Origin: Pectobacterium polonicum
Lineage (GTDB): Bacteria; Pseudomonadota; Gammaproteobacteria; Enterobacterales; Enterobacteriaceae
Direction: 5' to 3'
Assembly: GCF_005497185.1 (NCBI RefSeq)
Contig: NZ_RJTN01000001.1
Span: forward strand, 1-64,000
Length of the DNA stretch: 64,000 nucleotides
Position numbers and translations under genes: made by a program. The stretch's first letter is position 1; each line of letters begins with the position of its first letter. This document shows, piece by piece, positions 22,079-29,210 of this stretch. The notes under the pieces were generated by a model. It saw only the letters and a program-made list of their open reading frames with translations, ran no database searches and was not told where the DNA came from.

Positions 22079-23302
22079 TCACACTCTATGGGGAGCCGAC
22101 GTCCGCAGCACCTGTGAGATTCGTTGCAGCCCTGCTGTCAGCAGGGTCCGCGGGCAGGCCAGATTTAATCGGATATATCCATCCCCGTTGTCGACAAACA
22201 GCAAGCCCCCCTCAAGAAGCACCCCTGACTCCCGGGCAAAATACAGCGATAAATCCTCACCGGCGGTGTCGGGCAGGTAATGGCTAATGTCTATCCAAGC
22301 CAAATACGTTCCTTCGGGGATCGAAAAGTTGGTTTCGGGGAAATGGCTTTTGAGATAGTCGTGCAGGTATTGGAAATTCCCGTCAATGTATTCCCTCAGA
22401 TGGATAAGCCAGTCATCACATTCACTCCACGCCGCTTTGTTTGCCACCAGGCTCAGCGGGGAGATGAACTCGTCGTGCCTGAGACGCCAGGCGCTTCTGA
22501 CATCGGCATCCGGAATAATAATATTTGCCAATAAATTCCCCGCCAGATTGAATGTTTTACTTGAGGACATGCAGGTAATGATGCGTGTGGAATCAGGGAA
22601 AAGAGAGGCGGCCGGTGTATGACTGATACCGTTTCGCGATAGATCGCAGTGAATTTCGTCCGATATCACCCAAATGTCGTTGGCCAGGCAAATTTCAATA
22701 ATCCGCTTAAGTTCATTCGGCCGCCAGACCCGCCCAGTCGGGTTATGCGGATTACACAGGAAAAGAATTTTCACACCTAAATCGGCCTGACCGGTTTTGT
22801 GTTCGAAGTCTTCCCAATCAGGTTCCCAGCCACTGGCTGACTTTTTTAACGCCGAGTACACCACGCGCCGCTGACTGTATTCACCCGCTTTTTTAAACGG
22901 TCCATACGAAGGCGTCATGATAAGAATACTGTCATCCTTGTCGGTCAGCAGTGGGACGAGACGGTTGAGCGCAGGAATAATGCCCGGAGATAGCACAATA
23001 TCTTCCGTTTTGAAACGATGCCCATATTGGCGCTCACACCAGTCCCCAAAGATTTTATAGTAATCATCATCGTAGATTTTAGTGTAACCGAGTATTTTTT
23101 TATCCAGGCGGTCTCTGATGGCCTGAAGAACGGGTTCTGGCGTGGCAAAGGCCATGTCAGCAACCCACAGGTTGATTAACCCTTCTGCCGGATACCGCAT
23201 CGCAAATTCGGACTGTCCGGCAAACAGGTATTCCCGCCAGCCGTCCACGGTCAGACTGTCTGTTTTCTCTCTGCTTACGTATTCATCAAAATCATATTTC
23301 AT
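22079..23302 (-). CDS. PatB/MalY-like PLP aminotransferase (C-S lyase type)
   Basis: A 407-residue fold-type I PLP enzyme of the MalY/PatB group, most of which cleave cystathionine or cysteine conjugates to pyruvate, ammonia and a thiol. Landmarks: NPHNPTG (184-190), SDEIHCDL (214-221) and the PLP lysine K249 in SSSKT. The start at 23302 (MKYDFDEYVSREKTDSL) has an AGG site and matches the family. A longer frame upstream is not coding-like. It lies downstream of the EamA gene on the same strand, 128 bases away, so both may be read from the operator-4 promoter. A role in processing thiol conjugates exported or taken up by the neighbour is an inference. Confidence 0.85.
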   Translation of the reverse strand: MKYDFDEYVSREKTDSLTVDGWREYLFAGQSEFAMRYPAEGLINLWVADMAFATPEPVLQAIRDRLDKKILGYTKIYDDDYYKIFGDWCERQYGHRFKTEDIVLSPGIIPALNRLVPLLTDKDDSILIMTPSYGPFKKAGEYSQRRVVYSALKKSASGWEPDWEDFEHKTGQADLGVKILFLCNPHNPTGRVWRPNELKRIIEICLANDIWVISDEIHCDLSRNGISHTPAASLFPDSTRIITCMSSSKTFNLAGNLLANIIIPDADVRSAWRLRHDEFISPLSLVANKAAWSECDDWLIHLREYIDGNFQYLHDYLKSHFPETNFSIPEGTYLAWIDISHYLPDTAGEDLSLYFARESGVLLEGGLLFVDNGDGYIRLNLACPRTLLTAGLQRISQVLRTSAPHRV

Positions 23303-23430
23303 TTCATGAACCTGCCTTAGGTGGAGTATGAAGCGTTGTCTCAATATTACTGTCAGCCTGATACCGGGTCGGGAAAATAGGTACGCTTGATTAACATAAG
23401 CGATCCATTCCAACTGAACGATTAATTGTC

Positions 23431-24306
23431 TTATTTGTGTCTTCTCACCTTTGCCATCGGGCGACTGATGCATGCCTTTTCCCGCGTCACCATCACGATC
23501 CCAGCCAGCACGGCTAGGGCAGAAAATATCGTTCTGGCCGTCAGTGATTCACCCAGAAATACGACGCCACCTAACATGGCCAGACAGGGAACGCTGAGCT
23601 GAAGAGTACTGGCGGTAATAGATCCGAGAGAGGGCAAAAGGGTGTACCACAGCACATAGGCACCGGCTGAGGCGACAGCGCCGGACAGCAATGACAAACC
23701 GATGCCTGCAGCATCGTAGTGGCCATGCTTCATAAACAGCACTGAAAGAGCGAGAGCCATTGGCGTGGCGAGAACAAAATTTGCCGCCGTTGATGCCCCA
23801 GCAGCCTGGGCCGCCTTCCCCCTGATGGAATAGGCGGCCCAGGCTAATCCTGCGGCAATCATCAGAAATGTACTGTAAAGCGGCGGTGCCTTAGCTCCGG
23901 GTAACAGCAGGGCTGCAATTCCCGCCAGGGCGAGAACAAGACCACATGCTCGTATAGCGGAAAGTGATTCTCCTTTAAATAATCCATGGATCACCATCGC
24001 AAACTGCACGGCGCCAAAAAGTAACAGCGCACCGACTCCGGTATCGAGATGGATGTAGGCGACAGAGAACAGCACCGCGTACACCATCAGGTAAAATCCA
24101 CTCAGCGGGCGCCACAGCGATAAAGGAGCCTTCGCATGATAAAACAGGAAAGGCAATAGGACGCATGCACCACTGGCCAACCTAAGGCTGCTGAATGAAA
24201 AGGGATCGATATGGCCTCCTTTAAGAGCCAGACGACAGAGAATTGAGTTTGCCGCAAAGGCCAGCATCGCCAGGAATATTTTAAGAATAAGCGCGCATTT
24301 GGCCAT
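23431..24306 (-). CDS. EamA/DMT-family transporter
   Basis: A 291-residue integral membrane protein with about ten hydrophobic segments in two EamA halves (drug/metabolite transporter superfamily). The GESLSAIRACGLVLALAGIAALL and GESLTARTIFSALAVLAGIVMV segments mark equivalent ends of the two repeats. These transporters often export amino acids, cysteine derivatives or toxic metabolites. Operator 4 lies 30 bases before the start, so it is probably under the cluster TetR. The ATG at 24306 follows GAGGA. Substrate unknown. Confidence 0.9.
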   Translation of the reverse strand: MAKCALILKIFLAMLAFAANSILCRLALKGGHIDPFSFSSLRLASGACVLLPFLFYHAKAPLSLWRPLSGFYLMVYAVLFSVAYIHLDTGVGALLLFGAVQFAMVIHGLFKGESLSAIRACGLVLALAGIAALLLPGAKAPPLYSTFLMIAAGLAWAAYSIRGKAAQAAGASTAANFVLATPMALALSVLFMKHGHYDAAGIGLSLLSGAVASAGAYVLWYTLLPSLGSITASTLQLSVPCLAMLGGVVFLGESLTARTIFSALAVLAGIVMVTREKACISRPMAKVRRHK

Positions 24307-24335
24307 TCAGTTAGTCCTCATAAAATTCTTGCAAA

Positions 24336-24353
24336 CTACCATCTAGTTGGTAG
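24336..24353. promoter_or_regulatory. CTAG-centred operator 4 (before EamA gene)
   Basis: CTACCATCTAGTTGGTAG is an almost perfect palindrome around CTAG. TATGCT just upstream on the minus strand is a candidate -10 box, so the operator would overlap the transcription start. Confidence 0.75.
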
Positions 24354-24550
24354 CATAGCGTAAGTGTTCATCGAATAGAAAGAACAATATTCAGCATTGA
24401 CGCCGGAATGTGAGGACAGGCATTCGTCATAAATCTCGGTTTCAAATCCCCAGAGATGGATGAAAATGTGTTATGCAAAATGTGATGCGGGAGATTGTTT
24501 TTCAACTGAGTTGAAAATACATGACATCAACTAAGGCCCCGGAATACCAA

Positions 24551-25303
24551 ATGAAAAAACTTAAATTCACGTTCAAAAATGCGGCAGGTGAGGAACTGGC
24601 TGGATTACTTGAACTTCCTGAAAACCCTAAAGCGTTTGCGCTGTTAGCCCATTGTTTTACTTGCGGTAAAGACCTTAAGGGTGCGGCGCGAATTGCGCGA
24701 AAACTGACAGATAACGCGATCGCCGTTCTCCGATTTGATTTTACCGGTCTGGGAAACAGTGAAGGCGATTTTTCTAACACCAACTTTTCATCTAATATTT
24801 CTGACCTTCTTTGCGCGGTAGATTATCTCCGCCGGCAGTACGAGGCGCCGTCTTTGCTCATCGGCCATAGCCTGGGAGGCTCAGCTATCCTGTCCATCGC
24901 CGCCGAAGTCCCAGAGGCAAAGGCCGTTGTCACTATTGGCTCTCCTGGCGAACTAACACACGTACAGCGCTTGTTCAAGGACAGTATTGAAGATATTAGC
25001 CATCATGGAGCCTATCCAGTAGAGTTGGCTGGGCGTGTGTTTACGTTAAAGAAACAGATGCTCGACGATATTCAGGAACACAAAATCGCTCATAAGGTGT
25101 TCGCCATGAATAAACCTCTACTGATTTTCCATGCGCCTGAAGATGACACCGTGTTAATTGAGCAAGCCGAAAAGATATTTAAAGCAGCAAAGCATCCTAA
25201 GAGTTTCATTTCCTTGGGTAAGGCGGATCACCTTCTGACGCATGCTCAGGATGCCGAATACGTTGCCGATATTATTTTATCGTGGAGCTCGTGTTACCTA
25301 TAA
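24551..25303 (+). CDS. Alpha/beta hydrolase (OsmC-partner type, without OsmC domain)
   Basis: A 250-residue alpha/beta hydrolase. Catalytic residues: nucleophile S107 in GHSLGG, acid D198 or D199 (HAPEDD) and H227 (GKADH). The opening (KFTFKNAAGEELAGLLELP) and the RFDFTGLGNSEGDFSNTNFSSN block match the hydrolase half of proteins that in other bacteria carry a C-terminal OsmC domain. Here the protein stops before any OsmC domain; the cluster has a separate OsmC protein at 16648. The start at 24551 is preferred from family alignment over ATG 24521. It is divergent from the EamA gene. Substrate unknown. Confidence 0.85.
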   Translation: MKKLKFTFKNAAGEELAGLLELPENPKAFALLAHCFTCGKDLKGAARIARKLTDNAIAVLRFDFTGLGNSEGDFSNTNFSSNISDLLCAVDYLRRQYEAPSLLIGHSLGGSAILSIAAEVPEAKAVVTIGSPGELTHVQRLFKDSIEDISHHGAYPVELAGRVFTLKKQMLDDIQEHKIAHKVFAMNKPLLIFHAPEDDTVLIEQAEKIFKAAKHPKSFISLGKADHLLTHAQDAEYVADIILSWSSCYL

Positions 25304-25512
25304 ATGGAGTTTCTTAATTGATAAACGCACTTATTTGGATGTTCATATTTATTGAGACTTCAACATTTTCACTATCAGGGTTTAGTCTTCTGATATCAGA
25401 TTATAAATTCAGTAATATGTTCGCTCTTAGCTGACTATCTACTACAAGATGCAGTTATATCGAGCAACGGTTAATCCAAATAATTTTTAAAATGCAAAAA
25501 GAGTTTCTTCTT
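25304..25512. other. Intergenic, no gene recognised
   Basis: AT-rich stretch separating the stress cargo from the TraI-like gene. No repeat at its edges that would define an insertion was found by eye. Confidence 0.4.
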
Positions 25513-25566
25513 GCCTCTGGTCTGTAAGCCGCACAAGACTGTGCCGCTTACTGGCCGGAGGCAACC
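25513..25566 (+). promoter_or_regulatory. Leader hairpin before the TraI-like gene; RBS in stem
   Basis: GCCTCTGGTC (25513-25522) pairs with GGCCGGAGGC (25553-25562) with two G-U pairs, and inside it GTAAGC pairs with GCTTAC and CACA with TGTG. The ribosome site GGAGG is in the right arm, five bases from the ATG. It is the same design as the backbone leaders 13 kb to the left. Confidence 0.75.
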
Positions 25567-27159
25567 ATGTTCAACCGAATAAAACGTTTTATTGTTGGGA
25601 CGGATTATGTTCCCCGAAGTGAAGCCATTTCGCCTGAATCAGCCTGCCCACCTGGATATCATATCCCTCTTCCTGTTGATGCATTGATTGCGTCTGCAAA
25701 GCGGCAAAATTTTCTCCAACAGCTCAACGACAACCATGCGTTGCCGGCGGCATTCTATCGCCAATGTTATCTGACCCCCTTATTTTCATTACTCAGTCGT
25801 GTTCAGAACCTGCCGGCGTCGAAAGAGGGGGGCTGGGCGTATGCTGGCGCGTTTGGTGATTTGACCGTGCAGTTCGCTGCGTATGCTGTCAGGTTGGCCA
25901 AGGGGCGAACCTTGCCACCGGGTATCCCGCCAGAGGAACAAGCCGCGCAGGGGTTACTCTGGAATGCGGTGGTCTTCTGGTCGGCTTTATTTTATCACTT
26001 GCCCTTGCTTTGTGAATGGGAAGGGGAGCTGGATGGTGGGGAGTGCTGGATGCCGGGATTTACGATTCCGGGGAGTCCATTTCGCTTTCGACATTGTATA
26101 GACAAATTACCCACATCCTATGCGCAGGGAAGGGTATCGCTGCTGGCCGGTCAGTTACTGCCATTATCTGTACTTCCCTGGTTATCGAGCATTCCTGATG
26201 CGTTCGATTGCCTGGCACAGCGTATGCAGGGGAGGCCCGCAACGATCGCACTGATTGATGAACTGTTACAGTCGGCCGCAGAAAAATGTGGTGCGCCGGC
26301 GCTAACAGGTATGCTGCCATCGGCATCGCTGGTGAGCGCTGAGGTCGCGAGTTTGGCACCGGAACCTTTAGTTGTTTCAGCACTTACATCAGCGCTGCCT
26401 GGTAGCAGTTCAGCAGTTGCTGTGAACGGTCATGTGTCACCTTCGCTTCCAGCCTCTGAAGCCACACTGCAAAAAGATGAGCCATTACTTCAGCCTGAGC
26501 TGGTTTCGGTACTGGATTCAGCAGTACCAGAGGGTTCAGCCTTAGTTGCTGAAAAACAATCCATGACAGGTCAGAATCCTGAACCTACTCAGAATGATAC
26601 TCAGGCGCTGCTGAGTCTTTTTTCCGGCATAGGAGAGTCGCCAGTGCCGGGAGTTGAAGAGGCACCTACTATAGATACCCTTGGTCTAGATGAAATAAAC
26701 AGCGAAAAGGAGAATGAAAATGCTCCGCTGACTGGGCCGGAAATATCCGCTATTTCTTCGTCAGGAAATGACGAAAAGATCCGAGAAGACAATAATAAAG
26801 GCGCGATATTTCTGGAATGGTTATCAGCAGGTCTAATTGAGGGGAAAATAAGAATAAATGAAGAAGGCGCACGTGCTCACATTGTTGCCGGGTTCGTCTT
26901 CTTGTGTGTTCCTGAAATATTTTATCAATTCCAGAAGGAAACCGGAAATAAGGGGAAACGCAACGCATTGCAGTCATCGTTTGAGCGTCTTGGTGTCCAT
27001 CGTGTTGCTGATGGCAAGCGCTTCCTACAGGCAAGGATATACAGTACCCCGTCTGGGACTGGGTCATATCAAAACATTAACGGTTATCTGGTTAAAGCGT
27101 CATCACTTTACCGGGGGAATCGTATTCCTGACGAGAGCACATTATTGATTCTGCCTTGA
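25567..27159 (+). CDS. TraI/MobH-like relaxase-family protein with degenerate N-terminal site
   Basis: A 530-residue protein with the layout of ICE TraI (MobH-type) relaxases: an N-terminal helical TraI_2-like domain (about 30-260), a long low-complexity A/P/S/E-rich linker (about 265-400) and a C-terminal winged-helix-like TraI_2_C domain (about 410-525: FLEWLSAGLIEGKIRINEEGARAHIVAGFVFLCVPEIFYQF in pattern). MobH relaxases carry a histidine cluster in an HHH-x-GGLLDH context. At the equivalent point this protein reads W90-AYAGAFGDLT without those histidines. It may be an inactive paralogue, an accessory relaxosome protein or a decayed relaxase. Its position next to the integrase is typical for traI in SPI-7/PAGI-type elements. 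Confidence 0.7.
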   Translation: MFNRIKRFIVGTDYVPRSEAISPESACPPGYHIPLPVDALIASAKRQNFLQQLNDNHALPAAFYRQCYLTPLFSLLSRVQNLPASKEGGWAYAGAFGDLTVQFAAYAVRLAKGRTLPPGIPPEEQAAQGLLWNAVVFWSALFYHLPLLCEWEGELDGGECWMPGFTIPGSPFRFRHCIDKLPTSYAQGRVSLLAGQLLPLSVLPWLSSIPDAFDCLAQRMQGRPATIALIDELLQSAAEKCGAPALTGMLPSASLVSAEVASLAPEPLVVSALTSALPGSSSAVAVNGHVSPSLPASEATLQKDEPLLQPELVSVLDSAVPEGSALVAEKQSMTGQNPEPTQNDTQALLSLFSGIGESPVPGVEEAPTIDTLGLDEINSEKENENAPLTGPEISAISSSGNDEKIREDNNKGAIFLEWLSAGLIEGKIRINEEGARAHIVAGFVFLCVPEIFYQFQKETGNKGKRNALQSSFERLGVHRVADGKRFLQARIYSTPSGTGSYQNINGYLVKASSLYRGNRIPDESTLLILP

Positions 27160-27245
27160 CGTATGGGCAATCTAATTAGCGGGCTAATGTTTAGTCTGCA
27201 CACAGCAAAGGTGCATTTTGTGCTCTTTATTAGAAAGGAATTTAT

Positions 27246-28268
27246 ATGTCAGATAAGTCAATGACCTGGGACGAAATCGTTGATGAGTATTTTTTCTCAC
27301 ATAATTTACGTGAGGCAACAGAGATTAGTTATCGGAAGGTAGTGAATGCTTTTAGTCGATTTATTGGTGAGTCAGTTTTTCCTACCCAAATAACACACCG
27401 GGATGTGTTGAAATGGCGCAGGAATCTATTAAAAGAGCGCAACTTATCGACGCATACATGGAATAACAAAGTAGCACATATGCGAGCAATATTTAATTTT
27501 TCGATAGAGCGAAAATTAATAGAGCAGGACAAGAATCCCTTTAACGATACGGTTGTTCAAAAAGAGAAAAAGAAGAAGAAGACGTTAACACGCGAACAAC
27601 TCACCGCTATTTATCTACTCATGCAGCGGATTGAAGCGGAAGAGCCTCATGCTACCTGGGGACAGCGATGCGCGCTTTACCCAGCCTGGTACTGGCTCAC
27701 CGTGCTCGATACGCTCCGCTACACAGGGATGAGGCAGAATCAATTGCTGCATATTCGGCTGCAGGATATCAATCTGGATGAGGGATACATTGAGCTGCGT
27801 CTGGAGGGGAGCAAAACGCATCGCGAATGGCGTGTTCCTGCCGTTCGTCAACTGCGTGCGAGGCTGGCATCGCTACTGGCGCGAGCAAAACTGGCTGGGG
27901 CTGAACCCTCTGACATTTTGTTTGATGTCACCCGTTTTATGAAATCTCGCCAGCATAAAGATGAATATCAGTACGATGAAAAGAGAGCGCAGCAAACCAT
28001 CCGATCTTTTTTCAACAGATTGTCCCGGGATTGTGGATTTTTGGTGTCAGCACATCGTTTCCGACATACGTTAGCGACGGAGTTGATGAAAACACCGGAG
28101 CGTAATCTGCTGCTGGTCAAGGATCTGCTGGGGCATCGAAATGTGAGCACAACAATGGAATATGTCGAATTGAACATGGAAATTGTAGGGCGGACGCTGG
28201 AAAAAGAGCTGGCGTTACATACGGATATTTATGCACAACCTGTTTTACATGACTTGACAGTAATGTAA
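27246..28268 (+). CDS. int: Island integrase (tyrosine recombinase)
   Basis: A 340-residue phage-type integrase. Catalytic residues: R163 (TGMRQNQ), K190 (GSKTH), H270-x-x-R273 (HRFRH), H297 (LLGHRN) and nucleophile Y306 (MEYVEL). An N-terminal core-binding domain spans about 5-95. The gene ends 190 bases from the 3' end of tRNA-Phe and is oriented towards it, the usual arrangement for an element integrated into a tRNA gene. It probably catalyses integration and excision of the whole island. The start follows AAAGGA. Confidence 0.9.
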   Translation: MSDKSMTWDEIVDEYFFSHNLREATEISYRKVVNAFSRFIGESVFPTQITHRDVLKWRRNLLKERNLSTHTWNNKVAHMRAIFNFSIERKLIEQDKNPFNDTVVQKEKKKKKTLTREQLTAIYLLMQRIEAEEPHATWGQRCALYPAWYWLTVLDTLRYTGMRQNQLLHIRLQDINLDEGYIELRLEGSKTHREWRVPAVRQLRARLASLLARAKLAGAEPSDILFDVTRFMKSRQHKDEYQYDEKRAQQTIRSFFNRLSRDCGFLVSAHRFRHTLATELMKTPERNLLLVKDLLGHRNVSTTMEYVELNMEIVGRTLEKELALHTDIYAQPVLHDLTVM

Positions 28269-28299
28269 TTCACTGCAACCATACACGCGAACGAGAGAA

Positions 28300-28326
28300 G
28301 GGAATCTGCTGGCACAGATTCCCTAT
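28300..28326 (+). terminator. Hairpin after the integrase gene
   Basis: GGGAATCTG (28300-28308) with CAGATTCCC (28315-28323) around CTGGCA. No long T-run follows, so termination strength is uncertain. Confidence 0.6.
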
Positions 28327-28457
28327 CTTGAGGATTTCAGTTCTTATTCACAGTGCAGCCTTTTCGACTGTCTCTGCACCGGAACGATTTTATGACCGAA
28401 CCCTGTATTAACCGCCCGTTAAGCTTCTCATTCTTAACCAGCGTGCTTTGATGCAAG

Positions 28458-28505
28458 TGGTGCCCGGACTCGGAATCGAACCAAGGACACGAGGATTTTC
28501 AATCC
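28458..28505. other. Presumed attachment site at the tRNA 3' end
   Basis: Elements of this type recombine at the 3' part of the tRNA gene and leave a direct repeat of it at the far end of the island. The far end is outside the window, so the exact core cannot be read here. Confidence 0.5.
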
Positions 28506-28533
28506 TCTGCTCTACCGACTGAGCTATCCGGGC
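28458..28533 (-). tRNA. pheV: tRNA-Phe (GAA)
   Basis: A 76-nucleotide gene read on the minus strand with encoded CCA end at 28458-28460, anticodon GAA within TTGAAAATC, T-loop GGTTCGATTCC and acceptor stem GCCCGGA. It differs from the Escherichia coli sequence only in the anticodon stem (a GAGG/CCTC variant), which remains paired. It is the integration target: the integrase sits on the 3' side. Its position beside speC matches pheV of E. coli. Confidence 0.97.
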
Positions 28534-28543
28534 AACGGGGCGC

Positions 28544-28572
28544 ATTAAACCGTATTGGCCGCATGGCGTCAA
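28544..28572 (-). promoter_or_regulatory. tRNA-Phe promoter
   Basis: On the minus strand TTGACG (28572-28567) and TTTAAT (28549-28544) with a 17-base spacer, followed by a GC-rich GCGCCCC discriminator typical of stringently controlled stable-RNA promoters. Confidence 0.8.
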
Positions 28573-28847
28573 TGGGTTTCTGTCACAAAGCGGAGCGCCT
28601 GCGCTATTTTCAGGCAATTGTATTATTTGCTAGCCAGTTTCTGGCGATCCTTTCAGCATGCTTAGCGCGGTAATGTTTCTTCTTGATGCGTGTGGCATGT
28701 TTCGTTGCACTTTTTACCGCGTTGAGTGCGGGCTGGATTGTTGAATTTGATGAAGAATAATGCCACTATTGCGCGGTTTTTTAACGTCTCGTTCACCTGA
28801 ACGCCCCTTTAAGCGTAGTTAGCGTATAGCTAAAGAGGATCGCCGAT

Positions 28848-28979
28848 ATGTCAGATTCATTGCTCATGGTGCAAAATGTTCGCGCCTGCTCGTTGATGAC
28901 GTCACTGCGTGTATCTTCTTATCACCCCTGCGCGGTTTACTTTTCTCCCCGTCGATTATCCCCTTTCACCATGCGGTGA
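28848..28979 (+). CDS. Possible speC leader peptide (43 aa)
   Basis: An ATG with a good GAGG site nine bases upstream opens a 43-codon frame in the long 5' region of speC. The product contains several arginines, serines and cysteines and ends RRLSPFTMR. Polyamine genes such as speF have ornithine-sensing leader peptides, so a regulatory role is possible; this peptide is not similar in sequence to SpeFL as I know it. It may be a chance frame. Confidence 0.3.
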   Translation: MSDSLLMVQNVRACSLMTSLRVSSYHPCAVYFSPRRLSPFTMR

Positions 28980-29210
28980 GGCGTTTGTTCGCTCACTGTT
29001 AGGCATGAGTAAAAATAGAGTGCAACTCTGCTTTTACTGATGTCTATCGGATGGTGCTGGCTCCAGTTTTTCCATTCTTAGCCTACAGTTTACCTGTAGG
29101 GATCATACGCTTGTCGTTATTGATTGGCATTGTGATTGGTCGGGATTGTTATCCCTGAACGGTGTCTTTTAGGCACGTACACTTACCCTTAACCGTTTGG
29201 GTTTGGTTAC
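28980..29210 (+). promoter_or_regulatory. Untranslated leader region of speC
   Basis: Holds hairpin CCTACAG/CTGTAGG (29082-29088 with 29094-29100) and TTAACC/GGTTA near the start codon. No strong ribosome site is seen before the speC ATG (only GGTTAC), so translation may depend on leader structure. No other gene is seen. Confidence 0.45.

Noticed and set aside
21764..22117. Independent 117-codon gene
   Set aside because: It starts with TTG without a ribosome site, overlaps the end of the convergent patB-like gene and crosses a hairpin; at most a remnant.
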